From: Liolophura sinensis
Taxonomy: Eukaryota > Mollusca > Polyplacophora > Chitonida > Chitonidae
Assembly: GCF_032854445.1 (NCBI RefSeq)
Contig: NW_027017993.1
Span: 80,803 to 144,802 of the forward strand
Direction of reading: 5' to 3'
Length of the DNA stretch: 64,000 nucleotides
This document shows positions 1-11,613 of this stretch, piece by piece (positions within the stretch are counted from its first letter, which is position 1; every line of letters starts with the position of its first letter). Position numbers and translations under genes: made by a program. A model generated the notes under the pieces. That model was not told the DNA's origin and made no database searches. It worked only from the letters and a program-made list of their open reading frames with translations.

Positions 1-62
1 TGATACAGTCCGCTGTAAAAGGGACAATTGAACACTGACCCACATCAATAAGGTGCCAAAAG
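1..62 (+). repeat. Partial monomer at left window edge
   Basis: The window opens inside a monomer, at the TGATACAGTCCGCTG segment just after the A-tract. The array therefore continues to the left. This fragment carries TAAAAGGGACAATTG where most copies have TAAAAAGTACAATTG; the related AAGGAC form recurs in sub-array I, for example near 6073, 11024 and 13222. Confidence 0.95.
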
Positions 63-611
63 ATGCGCAATTGGGCCAGGCATCTCCAGCTGTTGAAAAA
101 TTGCAAATTTCCTTGGTTTCCATGGAGTAAGAGCCGTTGCTGGGCACGTGATCTTGACATCAATGATTATTCATTTGTGGCTACAGCCAAAAGTATTGGT
201 CGGAGAGCAACGCGGTTTGCACCATTCGATTTCTCGTCAAAAAATACGTCGGATTAGCCTCTTACCAGCAGCATTGGAACAGTTTTTCCACTTTTGGATT
301 TTTGCCTGGTCTTTTTTTCTAATTGAAATCGGCTACATTAACTATGTACAATCGCGACTGGTCATTACTATATTCAACTTTTCATTATAAGTTATGTGGC
401 CTTCGGTAGCCCAGACGACGTCAAATCTTTGGGCCAAGCCCATTTAACTCACCCAGCAAATGTCTTACTTCTAAGTCGAAGACAAACTCAATGTCTTTAT
501 CTACATGTAGAAAAACCACACCATTTGTATATAAAAAAAACACAAGGTACTTGATACAGTCCGCTGTAAAAAGTACAATTGAACACTGACCCACATCAAT
601 AAGGTGCCAAA

Positions 612-636
612 AGATGCGCAATTGGGCCAGGCATCT
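612..636. repeat. Short inverted repeat AGATGC/GCATCT with 13 bp spacer (representative)
   Basis: AGATGC at 612-617 and GCATCT at 631-636 are perfect reverse complements around a 13 bp spacer. The pair is present in most monomers; copies with CATCCCC or GACATC lose one arm pairing. Function unknown; it could be a weak hairpin or a protein-binding dyad. Confidence 0.5.
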
Positions 637-728
637 CCAGCTGTTGAAAAATTGCAAATTTCCTTGGTTTCCATGGAGTAAGAGCCGTTGCTGGGCACGT
701 GATCTTGACATCAATGATTATTCATTTG

Positions 729-740
729 TGGCTACAGCCA
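729..740. repeat. Dyad TGGCTACAGCCA (representative)
   Basis: Five-base arms TGGCT and AGCCA flank a 2-base centre. The dyad is retained in almost every copy; the GGATACAGCC allele (14480, 17781, 21083, 26585) and GGCTATAGCC (58826, 62129) alter it. Function unknown. Confidence 0.45.
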
Positions 741-860
741 AAAGTATTGGTCGGAGAGCAACGCGGTTTGCACCATTCGATTTCTCGTCAAAAAATACGT
801 CGGATTAGCCTCTTACCAGCAGCATTGGAACAGTTTTTCTACTTTTGGATTTTTGCCTGG

Positions 861-880
861 TCTTTTTGCGAATTGAAATC
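861..880 (+). repeat. Hypervariable segment, monomer positions 248-267 (representative)
   Basis: This 20 bp stretch after GCCTGG carries at least six alternative forms across the array (CTTTTTGCGAATTGAAAT, CTTTTTGCTAATTGAAAT, CTTTTTGCTAACTGATTT, TATTTTTTCTAATTGAAAT, CTTTTTTTCTAATTGAAAT, TATTTTTGCGAATTG), while the adjacent 60 bp on the right are nearly invariant. It is the best single site for classifying monomers. Confidence 0.85.
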
Positions 881-979
881 GGCTACATTAACTATGTACA
901 ATCGCGACTGGTCATTACTATATTCAACTTTTCATTATAAGTTATGTGGCCTTCGGTAGCCCAGACGACGTCAAATCTT

Positions 980-992
980 TGGGCCAAGCCCA
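980..992. repeat. Dyad TGGGCCAAGCCCA (representative)
   Basis: Five-base arms around CAA can form a small GC-rich hairpin. The CTTTGTGCCAAG allele of the 14-27 kb HORs breaks one pair, and AGCAAATTT in sub-array II breaks the right arm. These losses argue that the dyad is not strictly required in every copy. Confidence 0.4.
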
Positions 993-1050
993 TTTAACTC
1001 ACCCAGCAAATGTCTTACTTCTAAGTCGAAGACAAACTCAAAGTCTTTAT

Positions 1051-1060
1051 CTACATGTAG
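1051..1060. repeat. Perfect 10 bp palindrome CTACATGTAG (representative; one per monomer)
   Basis: The palindrome recurs in almost all copies; near 53120 it is CTACATATAG. It matters because the left breakpoint of the inverted fragment at 38066 falls inside this palindrome, where forward and reverse readings are identical. Confidence 0.85.
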
Positions 1061-1077
1061 AAAAACCACACCATTTG

Positions 1078-1090
1078 TATATAAAAAAAA
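1078..1090 (+). promoter_or_regulatory. TATA-like motif with A-tract (representative; one per monomer)
   Basis: TATATAAA runs into an A8 tract. It matches the eukaryotic TATA-box consensus and recurs once in nearly every monomer; the copy near 40500 has TATAAAAAAA. No initiator, upstream element or transcript is visible from sequence, so promoter function is only a possibility. The A-tract length polymorphism (7-10) looks like ordinary slippage. Confidence 0.25.
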
Positions 1091-4000
1091 CACAAGGTAC
1101 TTGATACAGTCCGCTGTAAAAAGTACAATTGAACACTGACCCACATCAATAAGGTGCCAAAAGATGCGCAATTGGGCCAGGCATCTCCAGCTGTTGAAAA
1201 ATTGCAAATTTCCTTGGTTTCCATGGAGTAAGAGCCGTTGCTGGGCACGTGATCTTGACATCAATGATTATTCATTTGTGGCTACAGCCAAAAGTATTGG
1301 TCGGAGAGCAACGCGGTTTGCACCATTCGATTTCTCGTCAAAAAATACGTCGGATTAGCCTCTTACCAGCAGCATTGGAACAGTTTTTCCACTTTTGGAT
1401 TTTTGCCTGGTATTTTTTCTAATTGAAATCGGCTACATTAACTATGTACAATCGCGACTGGTCATTACTATATTCAACTTTTCATTATAAGTTATGTGCC
1501 CTTCGGTAGCCCAGACGACGTCAAATCTTTGGGCCAAGCCCATTTAACTCACCCAGCAAATGTCTTACTTCTAAGTCGAAGACAAACTCAATGTCTTTAT
1601 CTACATGTAGAAAAACCACACCATTTGTATATAAAAAAAACACAAGGTACTTGATACAGTCCGCTGTAAAAAGTACAATTGAACACTGACCCACATCAAT
1701 AAGGTGCCAAAAGATGCGCAATTGGGCCAGGCATCTCCAGCTGTTGAAAAATTGCAAATTTCCTTGGTTTCCATGGAGTAAGAGCCGTTGCTGGGCACGT
1801 GATCTTGACATCAATGATTATTCATTTGTGGCTACAGCCAAAAGTATTGGTCGGAGAGCAACGCGGTTTGCACCATTCGATTTCTCGTCAAAAAATACGT
1901 CGGATTAGCCTCTTACCAGCAGCATTGGAACAGTTTTTCCACTTTTGGATTTTTGCCTGGTATTTTTTCTAATTGAAATCGGCTACATTAACTATGTACA
2001 ATCGCGACTGGTCATTACTATATTCAACTTTTCATTATAAGTTATGTGCCCTTCGGTAGCCCAGACGACGTCAAATCTTTGGGCCAAGCCCATTTAACTC
2101 ACCCAGCAAATGTCTTACTTCTAAGTCGAAGACAAACTCAATGTCTTTATCTACATGTAGAAAACCAAACCATTTGTATATAAAAAAAACACAAGGTACT
2201 TGATAAAGTCCGTTGTAAAAAGTACAATTTAACACTGACCCACATCAATAAGGTGCCAAAAGATGCGCAATTGGGCCAGGCATCTCCAGCTGTTGAAAAA
2301 TTGCAAATTTCCTTGGTTTCCATGGAGTAAGAGCCGTTGCTGGGCACGTGATCTTGACATCAATGATTATTCATTTGTGGCTACAGCCAAAAGTATTGGT
2401 CGGAGAGCAACGCGGTTTGCACCATTCGATTTCTCGTCAAAAAATACGTCGGATTAGCCTCTTACCAGCAGCATTGGAACAGTTTTTCCACTTTTGGATT
2501 TTTGCCTGGTCTTTTTTTCTAATTGAAATCGGCTACATTAACTATGTACAATCGCGACTGGTCATTACTATATTCAACTTTTCATTATAAGTTATGTGCC
2601 CTTCGGTAGCCCAGACGACGTCAAATCTTTGGGCCAAGCCCATTTAACTCACCCAGCAAATGTCTTACTTCTAAGTCGAAGACAAACTCAATGTCTTTAT
2701 CTACATGTAGAAAAACCACACCATTTGTATATAAAAAAAACACAAGGTACTTGATACAGTCCGCTGTAAAAAGTACAATTGAACACTGACCCACATCAAT
2801 AAGGTGCCAAAAGATGCGCAATTGGGCCAGGCATCTCCAGCTGTTGAAAAATTGCAAATTTCCTTGGTTTCCATGGAGTAAGAGCCGTTGCTGGGCACGT
2901 GATCTTGACATCAATGATTATTCATTTGTGGCTACAGCCAAAAGTATTGGTCGGAGAGCAACGCGGTTTGCACCATTCGATTTCTCGTCAAAAAATACGT
3001 CGGATTAGCCTCTTACCAGCAGCATTGGAACAGTTTTTCCACTTTTGGATTTTTGCCAGGTCTTTTTTTCTAATTGAAATCGGCTACATTAACTATGTAC
3101 AATCGCGACTGGTCATTACTATATTCAACTTTTCATTATAAGTTATGTGGCCTTCGGTAGCCCAGACGACGTCAAATCTTTGGGCCAAGCCCATTTAACT
3201 CACCCAGCAAATGTCTTACTTCTAAGTCGAAGACAAACTCAATGTCTTTATCTACATGTAGAAAAACCACACCATTTGTATATAAAAAAAACACAAGGTA
3301 CTTGATACAGTCCGCTGTAAAAAGTACAATTGAACACTGACCCACATCAATAAGGTGCCAAAAGATGCGCAATTGGGCCAGGCATCTCCAGCTGTTGAAA
3401 AATTGCAAATTTCCTTGGTTTCCATGGAGTAAGAGCCGTTGCTGGGCACGTGATCTTGACATCAATGATTATTCATTTGTGGCTACAGCCAAAAGTATTG
3501 GTCGGAGAGCAACGCGGTTTGCACCATTCGATTTCTCGTCAAAAAATACGTCGGATTAGCCTCTTACCAGCAGCATTGGAACAGTTTTTCTACTTTTGGA
3601 TTTTTGCCTGGTCTTTTTGCGAATTGAAATCGGCTACATTAACTATGTACAATCGCGACTGGTCATTACTATATTCAACTTTTCATTATAAGTTATGTGC
3701 CCTTCGGTAGCCCAGACGACGTCAAATCTTTGGGCCAAGCCCATTTAACTCACCCAGCAAATGTCTTACTTCTAAGTCGAAGACAAACTCAAAGTCTTTA
3801 TCTACATGTAGAAAAACCACACCATTTGTATATAAAAAAAACACAAGGTACTTGATACAGTCCGCTGTAAAAAGTACAATTGAACACTGACCCACATCAA
3901 TAAGGTGCCAAAAGATGCGCAATTGGGCCAGGCATCTCCAGCTGTTGAAAAATTGCAAATTTCCTTGGTTTCCATGGAGTAAGAGCCGTTGCTGGGCACG

Positions 4001-4464
4001 TGATCTTGACATCAATGATTATTCATTTGTGGCTACAGCCAAAAGTATTGGTCGGAGAGCAACGCGGTTTGCACCATTCGATTTCTCGTCAAAAAATACG
4101 TCGGATTAGCCTCTTACCAGCAGCATTGGAACAGTTTTTCCACTTTTGGATTTTTGCCTGGTATTTTTTCTAATTGAAATCGGCTACATTAACTATGTAC
4201 AATCGCGACTGGTCATTACTATATTCAACTTTTCATTATAAGTTATGTGCCCTTCGGTAGCCCAGACGACGTCAAATCTTTGGGCCAAGCCCATTTAACT
4301 CACCCAGCAAATGTCTTACTTCTAAGTCGAAGACAAACTCAATGTCTTTATCTACATGTAGAAAAACCACACCATTTGTATATAAAAAAAACACAAGGTA
4401 CTTGATACAGTCCGCTGTAAGAAGTACAATTGAACACTGACCCACATCAATAAGGTGCCAAAAG

Positions 4465-7400
4465 ATGCGCAATTGGGCCAGGCATCTCCAGCTGTTGAAA
4501 AATTGCAAATTTCCTTGGATTCCATGGAGTAAGAGCCGTTGCTGGGCACGTGATCTTGACATCAATGATTATTCATTTGTGGCTACAGCCAAAAGTATTG
4601 GTCGGAGAGCAACGCGGTTTGCACCATTCGATTTCTCGTCAAAAAATACGTCGGATTAGCCTCTTACCAGCAGCATTGGAACAGTTTTTCCACTTTTGGA
4701 TTTTTGCCTGGTATTTTTTCTAATTGAAATCGGCTACATTAACTATGTACAATCGCGACTGGTCATTACTATATTCAACTTTTCATTATAAGTTATGTGC
4801 CCTTCGGTAGCCCAGACGACGTCAAATCTTTGGGCCAAGCCCATTTAACTCACCCAGCAAATGTCTTACTTCTAAGTCGAAGACAAACTCAATGTCTTTA
4901 TCTACATGTAGAAAACCAAACCATTTGTATATAAAAAAAACACAAGGTACTTGATAAAGTCCGTTGTAAAAAGTACAATTTAACACTGACCCACATCAAT
5001 AAGGTGCCAAAAGATGCGCAATTGGGCCAGGCATCTCCAGCTGTTGAAAAATTGCAAATTTCCTTGGTTTCCATGGAGTAAGAGCCGTTGCTGGACACGT
5101 GATCTTGATATCAATGATTATTCATTTGTGGCTACAGCCAAAAGTATTGGTCGGAGAGCAACGCGGTTTGCACCATTCGATTTCTCGTCAAAAAATACGT
5201 CGGATTAGCCTCTTACCAGCAGCATTGGAACAGTTTTTCCACTTTTGGATTTTTGCCTGGTCTTTTTGCTAATTGAAATTGGCTACATTAACTATGTACA
5301 ATCGCGACTGGTCATTACTATATTCAACTTTTCATTATAAGTTATGTGCCCTTCGGTAGCCCAGACGACGTCAAATCTTTGGGCCAAGCCCATTTAACTC
5401 ACCCAGCAGTTGTCTTACTTCTAAGTCGAAGACAAACTCAATGTCTTTATCTACATGTAGAAAAACCACACCATTTGTATATAAAAAAAACACAAGGTAC
5501 TTGATACAGTCCGCTGTAAAAAGTACAATTGAACACTGACCCACATCAATAAGGTGCCAAAAGATGCGCAATTGGGCCAGGCATCCCCAGCTGTTAAAAA
5601 ATTGCAAATTTCCTTGGTTTCCATGGAGTAAGAGCCGTTGCTGGGCACGTGATCTTGACATCAATGATTATTCATTTGTGGCTACAGCCAAAAGTATTGG
5701 TCGGAGAGCAACGCGGTTTGCACCATTCGATTTCTCGTCAAAAAATACGTCGGATTAGCCTCTTACCAGCAGCATTGGAACAGTTTTTCTACTTTTGGAT
5801 TTTTGCCTGGTCTTTTTGCTATCTGATTTCGGCTACATTAACTATGTACAATCGCGACTGGTCATTACTATATTCAACTTTTCATTATAAGTTATGTGCC
5901 CTTCGGTAGCCCAGACGACGTCAAATCTTTGGGCCAAGCCCATTTAACTCACCCAGCAAATGTCTTACTTCTAAGTCGAAGACAAACTCAAAGTCTTTAT
6001 CTACATGTAGAAAAACCACACCATTTGTATATAAAAAAAACACAAGGTACTTGATACAGTCCGCTGTAAAAAGGACAATTGAACACTGACCCACATCAAT
6101 AAGGTTCCAAAAGATGCGCAATTGGGCCAGGCATCTCCAGCTGTTGAAAAATTGCAAATTTCCTTGGTTTCCATGGAGTAAGAGCCGTTGCTGGGCACGT
6201 GATCTTGACATCAATGATTATTCATTTGTGGCTACAGCCAAAAGTATTGGTCGGAGAGCAACGCGGTTTGCACCATTCGATTTCTCGTCAAAAAATACGT
6301 CGGATTAGCCTCTTACCAGCAGCATTGGAACAGTTTTTCCACTTTTGGATTTTTGCCTGGTCTTTTTTTCTAATTGAAATCGGCTACATTAACTATGTAC
6401 AATCGCAACTGGTCATTACTATATTCAACTTTTCATTATAAGTTATGTGCCCTTCGGTAGCCCAGACGACGTCAAATCTTTGGGCCAAGCCCATTTAACT
6501 CACCCAGCAAATGTCTTACTTCTAAGTCGAAGACAAACTCAATGTCTTTATCTACATGTAGAAAAACCACACCATTTGTATATAAAAAAAACACAAGGTA
6601 CTTGATACAGTCCGCTGTAAAAAGTACAATTGAACACTGACCCACATCAATAAGGTGCCAAAAGATGCGCAATTGGGCCAGGCATCTCCAGCTGTTGAAA
6701 AATTGCAAATTTCCTTGGTTTCCATGGAGTAAGAGCCGTTGCTGGGCACGTGATCTTGACATCAATGATTATTCATTTGTGGCTACAGCCAAAAGTATTG
6801 GTCGGAGAGCAACGCGGTTTGCACCATTCGATTTCTCGTCAAAAAATACGTCGGATTAGCCTCTTACCAGCAGCATTGGAACAGTTTTTCCACTTTTGGA
6901 TTTTTGCCTGGTATTTTTTCTAATTGAAATCGGCTACATTAACTATGTACAATCGCGACTGGTCATTACTATATTCAACTTTTCATTATAAGTTATGTGC
7001 CCTTCGGTAGCCCAGACGACGTCAAATCTTTGGGCCAAGCCCATTTAACTCACCCAGCAAATGTCTTACTTCTAAGTCGAAGACAAACTCAATGTCTTTA
7101 TCTACATGTAGAAAAACCACACCATTTGTATATAAAAAAAACACAAGGTACTTGATACAGTCCGCTGTAAAAAGTACAATTGAACACTGACCCACATCAA
7201 TAAGGTGCCAAAAGATGCGCAATGGGCCAGGCATCTCCAGCTGTTGAAAAATTGCAAATTTCCTTGGTTTCCATGGAGTAAGAGCCGTTGCTGGGCACGT
7301 GATCTTGACATCAATGATTATTCATTTGTGGCTACAGCCAAAAGTATTGGTCGGAGAGCAACGCGGTTTGCACCATTCGATTTCTCGTCAAAAAATACGT

Positions 7401-9412
7401 CGGATTAGCCTCTTACCAGCAGCATTGGAACAGTTTTTCCACTTTTGGATTTTTGCCTGGTATTTTTTCTAATTGAAATCGGCTACATTAACTATGTACA
7501 ATCGCGACTGGTCATTACTATATTCAACTTTTCATTATAAGTTATGTGCCCTTCGGTAGCCCAGACGACGTCAAATCTTTGGGCCAAGCCCATTTAACTC
7601 ACCCAGCAAATGTCTTACTTCTAAGTCGAAGACAAACTCAATGTCTTTATCTACATGTAGAAAAACCACACCATTTGTATATAAAAAAAACACAAGGTAC
7701 TTGATACAGTCCGCTGTAAAAAGTACAATTGAACACTGACCCACATCAATAAGGTGCCAAAAGATGCGCAATTGGGCCAGGCATCTCCAGCTGTTGAAAA
7801 ATTGCAAATTTCCTTGGATTCCATGGAGTAAGAGCCGTTGCTGGGCACGTGATCTTGACATCAATGATTATTCATTTGTGGCTACAGCCAAAAGTATTGG
7901 TCGGAGAGCAACGCGGTTTGCACCATTCGATTTCTCGTCAAAAAATACGTCGGATTAGCCTCTTACCAGCAGCATTGGAACAGTTTTTCCACTTTTGGAT
8001 TTTTGCCTGGTATTTTTTCTAATTGAAATCGGCTACATTAACTATGTACAATCGCGACTGGTCATTACTATATTCAACTTTTCATTATAAGTTATGTGCC
8101 CTTCGGTAGCCCAGACGACGTCAAATCTTTGGGCCAAGCCCATTTAACTCACCCAGCAAATGTCTTACTTCTAAGTCGAAGACAAACTCAATGTCTTTAT
8201 CTACATGTAGAAAACCAAACCATTTGTATATAAAAAAAACACAAGGTACTTGATACAGTCCGTTGTAAAAAGTACAATTTAACACTGACCCACATCAATA
8301 AGGTGCCAAAAGATGCGCAATTGGGCCAGGCATCTCCAGCTGTTGAAAAATTGCAAATTTCCTTGGTTTCCATGGAGTAAGAGCAGTTGCTGGACACGTG
8401 ATCTTGATATCAATGATTATTCATTTGTGGCTACAGCCAAAAGTATTGGTCGGAGAGCAACGCGGTTTGCACCATTCGATTTCTCGTCAAAAAATACGTC
8501 GGATTAGCCTCTTACCAGCAGCATTGGAACAGTTTTTCCACTTTTGGATTTTTGCCTGGTCTTTTTGCTAATTGAAATCGGCTACATTAACTATGTACAA
8601 TCGCGACTGGTCATTACTATATTCAACTTTTCATTATAAGTTATGTGCCCTTCGGTAGCCCAGACGACGTCAAATCTTTGGGCCAAGCCCATTTAACTCA
8701 CCCAGCAGTTGTCTTACTTCTAAGTCGAAGACAAACTCAATGTCTTTATCTACATGTAGAAAAACCACACCATTTGTATATAAAAAAAACACAAGGTACT
8801 TGATACAGTCCGCTGTAAAAAGTACAATTGAACACTGACCCACATCAATAAGGTGCCAAAAGATGCGCAATTGGGCCAGGCATCCCCAGCTGTTAAAAAA
8901 TTGCAAATTTCCTTGGTTTCCATGGAGTAAGAGCCGTTGCTGGGCACGTGATCTTGACATCAATGATTATTCATTTGTGGCTACAGCCAAAAGTATTGGT
9001 CGGAGAGCAACGCGGTTTGCACCATTCGATTTCTCGTCAAAAAATACGTCGGATTAGCCTCTTACCAGCAGCATTGGAACAGTTTTTCTACTTTTGGATT
9101 TTTGCCTGGTCTTTTTGCTAACTGATTTCGGCTACATTAACTATGTACAATCGCGACTGGTCATTACTATATTCAACTTTTCATTATAAGTTATGTGCCC
9201 TTCGGTAGCCCAGACGACGTCAAATCTTTGGGCCAAGCCCATTTAACTCACCCAGCAAATGTCTTACTTCTAAGTCGAAGACAAACTCAAAGTCTTTATC
9301 TACATGTAGAAAAACCACACCATTTGTATATAAAAAAAACACAAGGTACTTGATACAGTCCGCTGTAAAAAGTACAATTGAACACTGACCCACATCAATA
9401 AGGTGCCAAAAG
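4465..9412 (+). repeat. Six-monomer HOR, period about 3,299 bp, two copies in series
   Basis: Monomers 4465, 5014 and 5564 are matched by 7764, 8313 and 8863. Shared markers are TTGGATTCC, the GAAAACCAAACC cluster, CTGGACACGTGATCTTGATATC, CAGCAGTTG, and CATCCCCAGCTGTTAAAAA, all displaced by 3,299 bp. The TTGGATTCC marker appears a third time at monomer 11064, a further 3,300 bp on, but the following monomer there is of another type. The copies diverge after about 6113 and 9412. Confidence 0.75.
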
Positions 9413-11613
9413 ATGCGCAATTGGGCCAGGCATCTCCAGCTGTTGAAAAATTGCAAATTTCCTTGGTTTCCATGGAGTAAGAGCCGTTGCTGGGCACGTG
9501 ATCTTGACATCAATGATTATTCATTTGTGGCTACAGCCAAAAGTATTGGTCGGAGAGCAACGCGGTTTGCACCATTCGATTTCTCGTCAAAAAATACGTC
9601 GGATTAGCCTCTTACCAGCAGCATTGGAACAGTTTTTCCACTTTTGGATTTTTGCCTGGTATTTTTTCTAATTGAAATCGGCTACATTAACTATGTACAA
9701 TCGCGACTGGTCATTACTATATTCAACTTTTCATTATAAGTTATGTGCCCTTCGGTAGCCCAGACGACGTCAAATCTTTGGGCCAAGCCCATTTAACTCA
9801 CCCAGCAAATGTATTACTTCTAAGTCGAAGACAAACTCAATGTCTTTATCTACATGTAGAAAAACCACACCATTTGTATATAAAAAAAACACAAGGTACT
9901 TGATACAGTCCGCTGTAAAAAGTACAATTGAACACTGACCCACATCAATAAGGTGCCAAAAGATGCGCAATTGGGCCAGGCATCTCCAGCTGTTGAAAAA
10001 TTGCAAATTTCCTTGGTTTCCATGGAGTAAGAGCCGTTGCTGGGCACGTGATCTTGACATCAATGATTATTCATTTGTGGCTACAGCCAAAAGTATTGGT
10101 CGGAGAGCAACGCGGTTTGCACCATTCGATTTCTCGTCAAAAAATACGTCGGATTAGCCTCTTACCAGCAGCATTGGAACAGTTTTTCCACTTTTGGATT
10201 TTTGCCAGGTCTTTTTTTCTAATTGAAATCGGCTACATTAACTATGTACAATCGCGACTGGTCATTACTATATTCAACTTTTCATTATAAGTTATGTGGC
10301 CTTCGGTAGCCCAGACGACGTCAAATCTTTGGGCCAAGCCCATTTAACTCACCCAGCAAATGTCTTACTTCTAAGTCGAAGACAAACTCAATGTCTTTAT
10401 CTACATGTAGAAAAACCACACCATTTGTATATAAAAAAAACACAAGGTACTTGATACAGTCCGCTGTAAAAAGTACAATTGAACACTGACCCACATCAAT
10501 AAGGTGCCAAAAGATGCGCAATTGGGCCAGGCATCTCCAGCTGTTGAAAAATTGCAAATTTCCTTGGTTTCCATGGAGTAAGAGCCGTTGCTGGGCACGT
10601 GATCTTGACATCAATGATTATTCATTTGTGGCTACAGCCAAAAGTATTGGTCGGAGAGCAACGCGGTTTGCACCATTCGATTTCTCGTCAAAAAATACGT
10701 CGGATTAGCCTCTTACCAGCAGCATTGGAACAGTTTTTCCACTTTTGGATTTTTGCCTGGTATTTTTTCTAATTGAAATCGGCTACATTAACTATGTACA
10801 ATCGCGACTGGTCATTACTATATTCAACTTTTCATTATAAGTTATGTGCCCTTCGGTAGCCCAGACGACGTCAAATCTTTGGGCCAAGCCCATTTAACTC
10901 ACCCAGCAAATGTCTTACTTCTAAGTCGAAGACAAACTCAATGTCTTTATCTACATGTAGAAAAACCACACCATTTGTATATAAAAAAAACACAAGGTAC
11001 TTGATACAGTCCGCTGTAAAAAGGACAATTGAACACTGACCCACATCAATAAGGTGCCAAAAGATGCGCAATTGGGCCAGGCATCTCCAGCTGTTGAAAA
11101 ATTGCAAATTTCCTTGGATTCCATGGAGTAAGAGCCGTTGCTGGGCACGTGATCTTGACATCAATGATTATTCATTTGTGGCTACAGCCAAAAGTATTGG
11201 TCGGAGAGCAACGCGGTTTGCACCATTCGATTTCTCGTCAAAAAATACGTCGGATTAGCCTCTTACCAGCAGCATTGGAACAGTTTTTCCACTTTTGGAT
11301 TTTTGCCTGGTATTTTTTCTAATTGAAATCGGCTACATTAACTATGTACAATCGCGACTGGTCATTACTATATTCAACTTTTCATTATAAGTTATGTGCC
11401 CTTCGGTAGCCCAGACGACGTCAAATCTTTGGGCCAAGCCCATTTAACTCACCCAGCAAATGTCTTACTTCTAAGTCGAAGACAAACTCAATGTCTTTAT
11501 CTACATGTAGAAAAACCACACCATTTGTATATAACAAAAACACAAGGTACTTGATACAGTCCGCTGTAAAAAGTACAATTGAACACTGACCCACATCAAT
11601 AAGGTGCCAAAAG

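Larger units (their letters stand above)
614..1163 (+). repeat. Representative 550 bp satellite monomer
   Basis: This copy serves as the reference for internal landmarks. Hand count gives about 228 G+C in 550 (41%) and about 19 CpG sites. Landmarks in order: a 6 bp inverted repeat around position 1 (612-636), the palindrome TCCATGGA (670-677), CACGTG (696-701), the dyad TGGCTACAGCCA (729-740), a T-rich tract with a hypervariable segment (861-880), GACGTC (967-972), the dyad TGGGCCAAGCCCA (980-992), a second variable site at CAGCAAATG (about 1005-1013), the palindrome CTACATGTAG (1051-1060), and TATATAAA running into an A8 tract (1078-1090). It also contains short open frames on both strands, which I regard as non-coding. 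Confidence 0.95.
614..5013 (+). repeat. Five-monomer HOR, period 2,751 bp, two partial copies
   Basis: Three consecutive monomers from 614 are matched by three from 3365. Both series begin with a CTTTTTGCGAATTG copy followed by CTCAAAGTC, then two TATTTTTTCTAATTG copies. Both end in the rare cluster GAAAACCAAACC, GATAAAGTCCGTTG and TTTAACACTG (about 2159-2232 and 4910-4983). The offset is constant at 2,751 bp. The second copy has private changes, such as GTAAGAAGTAC near 4420 and TTGGATTCC near 4518. The match breaks down after about 5013. Confidence 0.75.

Noticed and set aside
400-470. CENP-B box
   Set aside because: The TTCGG and TTCGATTTC stretches were compared with the NTTCGNNNNANNCGGGN consensus. 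The central A and the CGGG half are missing on both strands.
729-800. tRNA-like internal promoter (A box TGGCTACAGCC, B box CATTCGATTTC), hinting at a SINE origin
   Set aside because: Both boxes have several mismatches to the pol III consensus, and no cloverleaf can be drawn with confidence.
9110-9140. Hammerhead ribozyme core (CTGATTTC resembling CTGANGA)
   Set aside because: The sequence is CTGATTT, not CTGANGA, occurs only in one monomer type, and no partnered GAAA core with stems was found.
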